Of a DNA stretch of 34,589 nt, positions 25,354 to 34,288 are shown piece by piece. A program made the translations under genes and the position numbers. Numbering within the stretch: the first letter of the stretch is position 1; each line of letters begins with the position of its first letter. The stretch is from NCBI GenBank assembly GCA_903887005.1, contig CAISOH010000334.1, forward strand, positions 1 through 34,589, written 5' to 3'. The notes below the pieces were generated by a model, which saw nothing but the letters and a program-made list of their open reading frames with translations, was not told the origin of the DNA and searched no databases. Origin of the DNA: an uncultured Bacteroidota bacterium (GTDB lineage Bacteria; Bacteroidota; Bacteroidia; Chitinophagales; Chitinophagaceae).

Positions 25354-27683
25354 TAAAAGTTCCAGGTAATATTCATACTTGGGAATAAAGGTAGTTGATA
25401 CACTTTAACATTCGTGATGCGGTTAACATAAAAAATATTTTGGCGTGCGTAGGCGTTTGTGATTGCAAAAGTAACGTCAAGGTTCGTTTTTTTGCTGGTT
25501 TTAAAACGTTTACGCACAGAAACATCAAGGCGGTGATAATAGGATAAGCGACCGCCATTTATCTGGTCGGCATATAAAACTGATAAGTTGCCATTTGTAG
25601 TTAGTGGGTTACTATTCAGTTGCTGAGTAGGTTGGTTTTCATAGAATCCCTGTGTTTGTGTAAAAGGGAAGGGCGCATGCATATTAAACCTGCTGGAGAT
25701 GTCCCAATCCTTCTTTTTGCCTGCAGTATATGCTGCCACGAGGTTTACATTGAACCGTGTATCAAAAGGAGTAGGATATGTTTGAATTTGTCCCTTTGAG
25801 TCAACACTGGTATAATGTACATTCTGGTAGCCTAGTGCTCCCCACAGATACACCCTTTCAAAACTGTATTTTCCGGAAAGATCAATACCATTGGCGAGCC
25901 CTGTTGCAGCTACAAAATCAGGATCATTTACATATTGTTTGTTCCTGTTGAGTTCATCTACCTGCCCGAAGTATTTTATCCATGGTTCAACATTCAATTC
26001 TACCCTTTGAATATCCACTTCTATTCCGCCAACTGCATGATAAGCAGTCTGAAGGTTTGATAAAACCACATTACCATGTGGATCTTTAATTTGCTGGTCA
26101 GGACTGAGCAAAAAGCCTGAAAACAAGTTCACAATGTCCAGGTCTGATTTTGTACTGATAATATTCTGGGAATAAACACCACCGGCCAGTTTCATACGTA
26201 CATTGCTGGAAATATTATACTTAATACCTAATCTTGGTTCAGGAGATATTTTGTTAATCTCCGAATAATACTGGATCCGTAAGCTTGGCTCAAAAATAAA
26301 CCTGCTGCTGAAATTCTGCCTGTATAAAAAATACAAGCCTGCAAGTGTACTCTGCCTTTCTTCTGAAGTAGCAATACCGGGGGTGATATAATAATTAAGC
26401 GATGTATGCGTGCCGCTCATTTCTATACCATACTTCAGTTGGCTGTAGTTTGGTAAAAAATAAGTAAAGTTGATGGCTGCTTCAAAACCATTGATCTGGC
26501 TGGTGCGCTCCACACTGTCGGCAGGTACGCTTGCCTGGTTCAGCCCTATATTATAGTTGGAATATGCGAATTTGCCCTCTATTAATGAAGAAGTACCGGT
26601 CGGAGACAGTACCACATTAGCCCCTACGCCTCTTGCCTGCCAGTGGTAATCGGCAATCTGCAAATGAGAAGTATCATTCAGCAAATTAGCATGGTCATCA
26701 AAATTAAAACCGAATATATTCAGTTTGCTGCCGTTGTCTCCGCTGAAGGTAATCTTGCCATACATATCAGTAAATCTATAAGGCAGGCCGCTGCTGAATG
26801 GCTCGCCAAGGCTGCTGTATAATAGTTTTGAAGACTGGTCAAGATAACTGCTTTTCGCAGTTACAAGGAAGGTAATATTTGAACCATTGTCTATTCTGGG
26901 TTTAACTATCGGGCCTTCCAGTAATACGCGGCTCATAATAGGAGAAACGGAAACGATACCGGTCAGATCATTTTTATTGCCATCCTTTGTATGGACATCC
27001 ACTATCGCAGATGTGCGGTTGCCGTATTGTGCGCTAAACCCGGCAGTATATACGTCCACATTTCGTATTGCTTCTGTTTCAAACACGGAGAAAAGGCCTA
27101 TGGAGTGAAACGGGCTGTAAATAGTAATACCGTCTAAGTAAATACCTGTCTGCGACGGGGAACCACCACGAATATATAATTGTCCACCCTGGTCGCCGGT
27201 GAATACTACGCCGGGTATTACCTGTAAATATTGCGCTATATCAGGTTCGCCGCCCGAGCTTGGCAGCAATTTCAGATCACGTGGAGTAACAGTAGTAACC
27301 CCTGTATTGATACGTGTTATTTTATCAGTTTTTCTTGCATTGATCTCTACACCTTTCAACTGATGCTCCCTTGAAATCATTAATATCTTTTTTGTAACAA
27401 TAGCTTCCGGCAGCAGGTTGACCGTAGTTAAATTGGAGTCAAATCCTATACCTGTAACCAGCAAAGTATATGCACCCGATGGCAATGAAATGGAGAAATA
27501 ACCATTAACATCAGTTTGAACACCTGTCTTTGCGTTCAGTACCTGTACATTGGTATAGATTACCGGTTCACCTGTTTTTTTATCATATACAAACCCTTTG
27601 ATAGTTCCATTGGTGTTTTGTGCTGTAGCAACACATGAAAATAGTAACAGGTAAGCAGCCAGCAGGCTTATGCTTTTCCACAT
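25353..27683 (-). CDS. TonB-dependent receptor with N-terminal carboxypeptidase-regulatory-like domain
   Basis: GTIKGFVYDKKTGEPVIYTNVQVLNAKTGVQTDVNGYFSISLPSGAYTL; plug PSSGGEPDIAQYLQVIPGVVFTGDQGGQLYIRGGSPSQTGIYLDGITIYSP; barrel ending FPSMNITWNF*. Start set at MWKSISLL (27683), not the ORF-track 27731. Confidence 0.93.
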   Translation of the reverse strand: MWKSISLLAAYLLLFSCVATAQNTNGTIKGFVYDKKTGEPVIYTNVQVLNAKTGVQTDVNGYFSISLPSGAYTLLVTGIGFDSNLTTVNLLPEAIVTKKILMISREHQLKGVEINARKTDKITRINTGVTTVTPRDLKLLPSSGGEPDIAQYLQVIPGVVFTGDQGGQLYIRGGSPSQTGIYLDGITIYSPFHSIGLFSVFETEAIRNVDVYTAGFSAQYGNRTSAIVDVHTKDGNKNDLTGIVSVSPIMSRVLLEGPIVKPRIDNGSNITFLVTAKSSYLDQSSKLLYSSLGEPFSSGLPYRFTDMYGKITFSGDNGSKLNIFGFNFDDHANLLNDTSHLQIADYHWQARGVGANVVLSPTGTSSLIEGKFAYSNYNIGLNQASVPADSVERTSQINGFEAAINFTYFLPNYSQLKYGIEMSGTHTSLNYYITPGIATSEERQSTLAGLYFLYRQNFSSRFIFEPSLRIQYYSEINKISPEPRLGIKYNISSNVRMKLAGGVYSQNIISTKSDLDIVNLFSGFLLSPDQQIKDPHGNVVLSNLQTAYHAVGGIEVDIQRVELNVEPWIKYFGQVDELNRNKQYVNDPDFVAATGLANGIDLSGKYSFERVYLWGALGYQNVHYTSVDSKGQIQTYPTPFDTRFNVNLVAAYTAGKKKDWDISSRFNMHAPFPFTQTQGFYENQPTQQLNSNPLTTNGNLSVLYADQINGGRLSYYHRLDVSVRKRFKTSKKTNLDVTFAITNAYARQNIFYVNRITNVKVYQLPLFPSMNITWNF

Positions 27684-27728
27684 ACAAAAAATAATTTTAA
27701 ATGGTAAGTTGAAAGTTTTAAAAGTAAA

Positions 27729-27758
27729 CAAAGATAGGTATTACAAGTTTGCACACAA
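27729..27758 (-). promoter_or_regulatory. Bacteroidetes-type promoter (TTG-N19-TAtcTTTG) driving the TonB receptor operon
   Basis: Minus strand reads TTG TGTGCAAACTTGTAATACC TATCTTTG. Spacing and -7 element match the Bacteroidetes consensus. Confidence 0.65.
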
Positions 27759-28011
27759 TCCTTATAATTTTGTGAAATTTTATTTATTTAATCCGAAAAA
27801 ATGTAAAAAAATGCCACCTCAAGATTATAGACTATAAGTATAGACGTAATTTTTGATTGATATCTTGGGTAGCTTATTAATATTTTCGAAAGGTACAATT
27901 TTTCCTATGTCAGTTAATCAGTTCTATAGCCCAACCTGGGAAGGTTTTTCAGAAGCGGACGCTTCGGCATGAGAAGACACAGCGACCACTGTTCTCTTTG
28001 TTTCTTTTTTT

Positions 28012-28599
28012 TTACCTTTGACCATCGGAAATTTGCTTACCATGGTTTAACATCCATTTCTTAATATCCTCGTTAGTGGGGGCTTTTTTTATAGTATAAA
28101 GATACCCAACATCGCTTAAACCAACATAATAATTGTTATCGAACAATACAATCAAAGCAATCAATATCTCTCTTGCGGGAGGTATTTCATCCTCCGTACT
28201 TCCATATTCTCCTGTTGAAAAATACCTTTTATAAAGTGAATCTGCGTTCAAGCGATTATATTCTTCCAACGAAAATTTCAAATCTGTGCTAATATATTCT
28301 CCTTTTAAATCGAAGCACTCCTTTCTGAATATTTTTTCTATAACAAGTTTATCAAATTGCTTAAATGAATACTTTTTATACTCATTAAATTTCAAACCTA
28401 TCAAATCACCTATGTATATATACTCACTATCAGCCTGATTTCTGCACAATCTGATAGGAGCCCATATAGGACCCGAACCAATATTTACAGAATCGCCCAA
28501 AAAAATGGTTTTATAAAGCGAATATTCGTCAGAATATTTTGATTGGTTATAGGCCGTGAAACTTTGAAATAATAAAAAAATAATTGAGATAATTTTCAT
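28012..28599 (-). CDS. Hypothetical exported protein
   Basis: 195-aa ORF with signal-peptide-like N-terminus (MKIISIIFLLFQSFTAYNQ). No family recognised. Confidence 0.55.
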   Translation of the reverse strand: MKIISIIFLLFQSFTAYNQSKYSDEYSLYKTIFLGDSVNIGSGPIWAPIRLCRNQADSEYIYIGDLIGLKFNEYKKYSFKQFDKLVIEKIFRKECFDLKGEYISTDLKFSLEEYNRLNADSLYKRYFSTGEYGSTEDEIPPAREILIALIVLFDNNYYVGLSDVGYLYTIKKAPTNEDIKKWMLNHGKQISDGQR

Positions 28600-28693
28600 A
28601 TTTTTTTAATTTTTATGCTGTTTACTCCCGGCTAATTTGAAACTATTAGACTATATACAAATAATCAATCCAGTAAATGTAAGCAAAATTTTT

Positions 28694-28734
28694 ATCTGAA
28701 AAAACCTTTAAAAAAACGGTTTTTTATTTCAGAT
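28694..28734 (-). terminator. Probable intrinsic terminator downstream of the 245-aa lipoprotein gene
   Basis: ATCTGAAAAAACC ... GGTTTTTTATTTCAGAT, an inverted repeat with a small bulge, between the minus-strand genes at 28873-29610 and 28012-28599. Confidence 0.5.
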
Positions 28735-28872
28735 ATTTTATTATGGCATTTTTTTTTGCTCACAAGTTTCTAAAAATAGCAAAGCCCATTGGCAGGAAAC
28801 AGTGCACATTCGACCTCACCCCTCCGGTCATTGTAAGTTTTTCTCAGAGTCCTGGGTCAGGTGCAAAAATAT

Positions 28873-29610
28873 TTATTCACCAATATAAGACCGTGTAGTA
28901 TATACCTTTTTTACATAAATATCCTTGTTTTTTCCGATAACAAATTCACTTAAACCTACATGGCTTTTGTTTTTGGGAGACCAGTCATAGGTATATCCGA
29001 GGTGGGAGAAGGGATACCTCTTCAGCATATCAGGGTCGCTATACGAATCATATATATACTGGTATAGCCAGCAAAGATAATCCCCTCGGTTATTGTCCTT
29101 TTTAGAAGGGGTGAATTCACATACATTTGTGTCAATAGCCGGATCAAAACAGGGCCTTATCAGATCTTCCGGCTTTACCCATACTTCTAAAAAATAAGAA
29201 TAATGCGATGTGGGGGGCAATCCCAGCAACTGGTCTAAACGGGCAGTGAGTTTTTTATCGTTTAGCTTATTCAAATGCTTTTCTTTCAGGTAGGGTGCTG
29301 CGGTTACAAATATCGGGTAACCTCCGGTATTGTATAGGTATTGTCCGTTTATGGGATCGTATTTGTCTTTCCTCGTATAATAAGTCGTATCCGCTTTCCA
29401 GGTAATTGCCAACACATATTGCTGGCCATTTATGGTTTTCCAGGTCAGATCTTTATTAGAGGGCGTTATTTCTGTTAGCTTATTATAAACGCTGCCGGGT
29501 GTAGGATTTTGGGCATTTTTAAGGCCTTTTACATAATAGTATTTACTGCTGCAGGAGCAGATACTAATAGCCAGTATCAATAACACCGCTAAGTTTTTAT
29601 TCTTCGACAT
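28873..29610 (-). CDS. Hypothetical lipoprotein
   Basis: Lipobox-like N-terminus (LAVLLILAISICSCSSKYYYV). No family recognised. Confidence 0.65.
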   Translation of the reverse strand: MSKNKNLAVLLILAISICSCSSKYYYVKGLKNAQNPTPGSVYNKLTEITPSNKDLTWKTINGQQYVLAITWKADTTYYTRKDKYDPINGQYLYNTGGYPIFVTAAPYLKEKHLNKLNDKKLTARLDQLLGLPPTSHYSYFLEVWVKPEDLIRPCFDPAIDTNVCEFTPSKKDNNRGDYLCWLYQYIYDSYSDPDMLKRYPFSHLGYTYDWSPKNKSHVGLSEFVIGKNKDIYVKKVYTTRSYIGE

Positions 29611-29775
29611 GTTTTACCATTTATATGAGCCATAAAGGTATTAAGACAATGCCGGATTAAGAACTGAAACTGTAATGTTTTGATGGTTTCAGAATTTTAT
29701 CTTTTTCCTGCCATCCATTTATACAATCCCAAAATCCGTATATTTACGCTTTATTTCAAAGCATAATATCTACGT

Positions 29776-32175
29776 ATGAAACCAATATTCTTATTACTCG
29801 CTATCACCCTGTTTATTAATTGTGCATCCGCGCAAAAGCAGGAGCATTATTCCAGGGCCAAAATATACCTCGACGCCCAAAGCCATACTATCCGCGACCT
29901 TGCCGCCCAGGGTATAGCCGTTGACCATGGAGAATACAAGAAAAATACTTTTTTCATTTCCGACTTTTCAGAGAGCGAGATAGCATTGGTAAAGAAGGCC
30001 GGATTTAAGGTGGATATTGTTATTGCCGATGTAGTAAAACATTACCAGGACCAGAATAAAAAAAAAGCCCAAAAAAGCACAGCCGTAAGTTGTGACTTCA
30101 CCCCGAATATAGCCGTACCTGCGCATTTCCATCTCGGCACTTATGCAGGAGGCTACTTCTCTTATACCGAAATGCTGGCGATCCTTGATTCCATGCAATT
30201 GTTATATCCGGGGATCATCAGCGTAAAGCAGCCAATCAGTTCCTTCCTCAGCATTCAGGGCAGGCCGCTTTTCTGGGTAAGAATTTCCAATAACCCTGCT
30301 GTTGACCAGCCGCTCAAACCACAAATGCTTTATACTGCACTGCATCATGCACGGGAGCCGGGAAGCCTTTCTGCAACGATATTTTACCTGTGGTACCTGC
30401 TGGAGCATTATGCCACTGATCCACATATTAAGACCATCATTGACAATACGGAATTATATTTTGTGCCTTGTGTAAATCCTGACGGATATATTGATAATGT
30501 TACTTACAACCCCTATGGCGGCGGTATGGTGCGTAAGAATTTGCGTAACAACCTCGATGGCACTTTTGGTGTTGATCTTAACCGCAATTACGGGAAATTC
30601 TGGGGATATGATAATATTGGCTCCAGCAATAAAACATCAAGTGATACTTACCGGGGTACAGCCGGTTTTTCGGAGCCTGAAACGCAGGCTATAAAGTGGT
30701 TTTCCGAAAACCACCATTTTAAACTCTGCCTTAATTATCACTCCTACCATAATGATATTTTGTACCCCTGGGGTTACATACCGAACTTTCAAACTGTTGA
30801 TTCCGGTTTATTTAACAACTATTGCGATTTTCTCACTAAAGAAAACCATTACCGCCACGGCACCTGCGACCAGGTATTGAACTATATCAGTAATGGCGAT
30901 TCAAACGACTGGATGTATGGCGATACTTCCATCAAGAAAAAGATTTATGCCATGACGCCCGAAATAGGTACAAACGACAATGGTTTTTATCCGCCCACAA
31001 CACAGATAATTCCTGATTGCCAGAATAATATACTGGCAAATATCAATAGCGCATCTCTCCTGTTACCATTTGCCAAAATAAGCCATACGGATAAAAAAAT
31101 CTTGGTTCAGCAATCCGGTTATCTCCATTATTCATTACAACGCCTCGGCTTTCCGGATACTGCTACGTTTACAGCAAGCATAGTTCCGCTTGATAGCTGG
31201 ATGACAGTTTCCCCAACACCTAAAGTTTATACTAACCCCTCCATGTTCCAGCAGATAAATGATTCTATTAGTTATACCTTACTCCCATCCACCCCGAACG
31301 GGCAATTGGTAAGCTATGTATTGAAACTGAATAATGGCTTCTATGATATTTATGATACCGTGCAGTTTTACTATGGTAAACAATACAATATTACCACTCC
31401 ATCCACTAAATCACTTACTGACTGGATAAACAACGGTTGGGGATTATCAACGGCTTCTTATTACACGCCTTCCGCGAGTATTCAAAGCAGCGCTACAGGC
31501 TCAGATAATTATCCTGACAATTCTGATCTCACTATTTCCACAGCTAAACCTGCCGACCTTACCTATTCTACACAGGCTTACCTGCAGTTTTATACAAAAT
31601 GGGCGGTAGAAACCGACTATGATTATGCAACGGTTAGCGCAGCCGTTGCCGGAACAGGTTATTGGCAGCCATTATGCGGAAGATATACAAAAACAGAACC
31701 AGGAACAAGCGGAGGCTTCCCGATGTATGACGGACAGCAGCAAGACTGGGTGCAGGAAGAAATAGACCTGCATGATTTTATAGGCCAGAAAATAAATATC
31801 CAGTTTGAGTTATTCAGTGACGGACAAGTGAATTATTCCGGTTATTATTTCGATAATGTCAGCATCACCACCGTGCAGGATAGCCCCATAATAGTTATTA
31901 ATGGTGTGCAGAACATTACCGGCACAAACCCTTCCATAAATATCTACCCTAATCCTGCCCATAACCAGCTAACCATATCCGTAACCAGCCACACCTTCAC
32001 CCAGCCACTCAATGCCGTATTGTATGATTGTACCGGACGGGAAGTAATGCATATTACAATTGATAAGCCAACGTTTATTGTTGATGTTAGTCAATTACCC
32101 GGTGGTGTTTACTATCTGAAAACTTTTGAGAATGAGAAGGGTTTGAAAGTGATGAAGGTGGTGGTGGAGAGGTGA
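29776..32175 (+). CDS. Secreted M14-family zinc carboxypeptidase with T9SS type A sorting domain
   Basis: LYTALHHAREPGS (HXXE zinc motif), FVPCVNPDGY, VRKNLRN...GVDLNRNYGKFWG, TPEIG; C-terminal NIYPNPAHNQLTISV...LPGGVYYLKTFENEKGLKVMKVVVER. Confidence 0.92.
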   Translation: MKPIFLLLAITLFINCASAQKQEHYSRAKIYLDAQSHTIRDLAAQGIAVDHGEYKKNTFFISDFSESEIALVKKAGFKVDIVIADVVKHYQDQNKKKAQKSTAVSCDFTPNIAVPAHFHLGTYAGGYFSYTEMLAILDSMQLLYPGIISVKQPISSFLSIQGRPLFWVRISNNPAVDQPLKPQMLYTALHHAREPGSLSATIFYLWYLLEHYATDPHIKTIIDNTELYFVPCVNPDGYIDNVTYNPYGGGMVRKNLRNNLDGTFGVDLNRNYGKFWGYDNIGSSNKTSSDTYRGTAGFSEPETQAIKWFSENHHFKLCLNYHSYHNDILYPWGYIPNFQTVDSGLFNNYCDFLTKENHYRHGTCDQVLNYISNGDSNDWMYGDTSIKKKIYAMTPEIGTNDNGFYPPTTQIIPDCQNNILANINSASLLLPFAKISHTDKKILVQQSGYLHYSLQRLGFPDTATFTASIVPLDSWMTVSPTPKVYTNPSMFQQINDSISYTLLPSTPNGQLVSYVLKLNNGFYDIYDTVQFYYGKQYNITTPSTKSLTDWINNGWGLSTASYYTPSASIQSSATGSDNYPDNSDLTISTAKPADLTYSTQAYLQFYTKWAVETDYDYATVSAAVAGTGYWQPLCGRYTKTEPGTSGGFPMYDGQQQDWVQEEIDLHDFIGQKINIQFELFSDGQVNYSGYYFDNVSITTVQDSPIIVINGVQNITGTNPSINIYPNPAHNQLTISVTSHTFTQPLNAVLYDCTGREVMHITIDKPTFIVDVSQLPGGVYYLKTFENEKGLKVMKVVVER

Positions 32176-32283
32176 GGTTTTTTTGTGACTTATTATCGCT
32201 ATTATTTATTTCTGACAGTATCAGATTATTCATGAAGGTATCAGAAAATAGCATTCTCCTTATTATATACAAAACCATTTCTA

Positions 32284-34086
32284 ATGACTTTAGAAGATTT
32301 AATTAGTAAAGGTTATTTCCCAAGAGAATTGCCACCGCCATTTAATACGAAAGAATTTGCTGCAAAATATAATTTAATCAAGAACATTTTGAAAGGCGCA
32401 ATTGCCAATGAGCCGTCAAGATGTGTTACATATTCAATAGCCAAAATAGGGCTTATTAGAAAGTTAATACAAATACCTAACCCAATGCATCAAGCCAAAT
32501 TATGCGAAGTAATTATTGATAATTGGATTGACATTGAAAAGATTTATAAGCATTCGAATTTCTCCTTTAGTCGTCCTAAAATATCCGGGGATAGAGCTGC
32601 GAACCCTGGCAAATTCAAAGATTTTTTAAGAAAAGGATTTTTAACTTCATACTCCTATAATTATGAATTAAAAACAGACATTTCAAAATATTATCCTACG
32701 ATTTATACTCATAGTATTCCATGGGCAATGCATGGAAAATCTGTAGCAAAAAAATCACCTAAAAAGAATACGCTTTTAGGCAATAAAATTGATGAATGTG
32801 TAAGACAAACTATGTATGGTCAAACTATTGGTTTGCCAATTGGCCCAGACACTTCATTAATTATTTCTGAATTAATTGGTTGCTCTATAGATACTCAATT
32901 AATGTCCTTAATGCCAGGCTTAAAAGGGTATCGATATATTGACGATATGTATTTCTATTTTCATAGCTTATCTGATGCGGAAAGTGGATTGCTCCAATTA
33001 CAAAGAACATTAAAAGAGTATGAACTTCAAATAAATGCTGAAAAAACAAAAATCAGGAAATTACCAATTGGAATCGAGCAAGAATGGGCAATTCATTTGA
33101 GAGCATTTATTTTTAGAGAAACAGAATTTACTCAATACAATGATATTATTAGTTTTTTCAGTATGTCATTTGATTTAGCTAATAAATTCCCCAACGAGTA
33201 TGTTTTATCTTACACAATAGAAAAAATAAAGAGAATTAATTTATTGTCAGATAAGAACTACGAACTATTGGAGACTATGTTTTTGAAAACAATGATTGCT
33301 GAACCATCAACAATAAAAGAAGTTTTTAGATTCCTTTTCACTTACCATAGTAAAGCTGACATCAAGAAAATTGAAAAAGTGCTTTTTGATTTTATTATTT
33401 ACCATTGTCAGCGTGCAAATGACTATGAACTATCTTGGGCTTTATGGATTGCAAAAACTTTTAAAATCAAAATTCCAAAAATAATCTCAGAATTGCTTTC
33501 TAAATCTGAAGATGTAATTTCAAATATAATAACATTGGACTTACTTCATTCTAGTTTAATTGAAAGGGCGGATTTGGATATTTCATCTTTCGAATCGAAA
33601 TTAGATGAACTATCTTTAATGGATGAAAACTGGCTTTTATCATATGAAATTGCATGTAAAAAGTGGTTAGGGCGTCGGGCATATTCTTACATAAATAACG
33701 TTCCCTATTTCAAAATTTTGCGGCATAATAAAATATCTTTTTATGATGAAACTCTCCAGATTGAACCGATTGAATTAAATAAAAGTGAAAAGTCTAATGA
33801 ACCTAAAGTTCGTTATACTGATGGGAATGAAAAGAATAAGCCGCCTATTAAAAAAACAGAAATTTCCAGTACAGAACAAACATCTATTGCTGGATATAGT
33901 TTTGATGGGGATAATGAAGACTATGAAGATGAAGCTAATTTCGTAGAATATGAAGGTGAGGATGATTTTGAAGATTATGAAAGTGAAGGTGAAAATGATG
34001 ATGAAGATTATGAAGGCCATGATAATAATGAAGATTATGAAGGTGAAGATGATAACGAAGATTATGACGGCGAGGACAATAATTAA
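32284..34086 (+). CDS. Reverse transcriptase (RNA-directed DNA polymerase), Abi/UG (DRT)-like, with acidic repetitive C-terminal tail
   Basis: ELKTDISKYYPTIYTHSIPWAMHGK (motif A), GQTIGLPIGPDTSLIISELIG (motif B), GYRYIDDMYFYF (YIDD, motif C), LQINAEKTKIRKLP (motif D); alpha-helical C-terminal region; tail FDGDNEDYEDEANFVEYEGEDDFEDYESEGENDDEDYEGHDNNEDYEGEDDNEDYDGEDNN. Confidence 0.88.
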   Translation: MTLEDLISKGYFPRELPPPFNTKEFAAKYNLIKNILKGAIANEPSRCVTYSIAKIGLIRKLIQIPNPMHQAKLCEVIIDNWIDIEKIYKHSNFSFSRPKISGDRAANPGKFKDFLRKGFLTSYSYNYELKTDISKYYPTIYTHSIPWAMHGKSVAKKSPKKNTLLGNKIDECVRQTMYGQTIGLPIGPDTSLIISELIGCSIDTQLMSLMPGLKGYRYIDDMYFYFHSLSDAESGLLQLQRTLKEYELQINAEKTKIRKLPIGIEQEWAIHLRAFIFRETEFTQYNDIISFFSMSFDLANKFPNEYVLSYTIEKIKRINLLSDKNYELLETMFLKTMIAEPSTIKEVFRFLFTYHSKADIKKIEKVLFDFIIYHCQRANDYELSWALWIAKTFKIKIPKIISELLSKSEDVISNIITLDLLHSSLIERADLDISSFESKLDELSLMDENWLLSYEIACKKWLGRRAYSYINNVPYFKILRHNKISFYDETLQIEPIELNKSEKSNEPKVRYTDGNEKNKPPIKKTEISSTEQTSIAGYSFDGDNEDYEDEANFVEYEGEDDFEDYESEGENDDEDYEGHDNNEDYEGEDDNEDYDGEDNN

Positions 34087-34132
34087 GGCTATGAGGGTGA
34101 ATGAGGGTGAATATGATCATGAAGAAAAATAA
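33901..34132 (+). repeat. Degenerate coding tandem repeat (GAAGATTATGAAGGTGAAGATGAT-like) of the RT tail, extending past the stop codon
   Basis: Repeated gaagattatgaaggtgaagatgataa/gaagattatgacggcgag. Related EGEYD-type sequence continues after the TAA at 34084-34086. Confidence 0.8.
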
Positions 34133-34288
34133 TTGAATAGGATCAATTCCCAAGATTTGAGCATATTGTTCCAAATAAAAAAATCGTAGTTGGGCGTAGA
34201 TTTTATCTAAGTCCTTATAGAAGCCTCAAATTTGTGTTAAGTTTGATTTGTATTTCAGGAAGAATTATTTTTACAAAAAGCATCTGAA

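Noticed and set aside
27945-27970. GAAGCG-GA-CGCTTC inverted repeat (27952-27965)
   Set aside because: Very short loop and no T-tract. Probably part of a common intergenic sequence; too weak to call a terminator or ncRNA.
32284-34086. RT as part of a retron or group II intron
   Set aside because: No maturase or HNH domain, no intron-like 5'/3' structure, and no clear msr/msd inverted repeats in the short flanks. The helical C-terminal region fits Abi/UG-type RTs better, though a profile search is needed.
33950-34132. Plus-strand 60-aa ORF (MKVRMILKIMKVKVKMMMKIMK...)
   Set aside because: +1 shadow frame of the RT tail repeat. Only its last few codons matter, as the remnant of the ancestral tail.
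33935-34174. Minus-strand His/Leu/Asn-rich ORF (HNLHYYHGLHNLHHHF...)
   Set aside because: Exact antisense of the acidic GAAGATTATGAAGGT repeat. Composition follows from the repeat, and there is no independent support.
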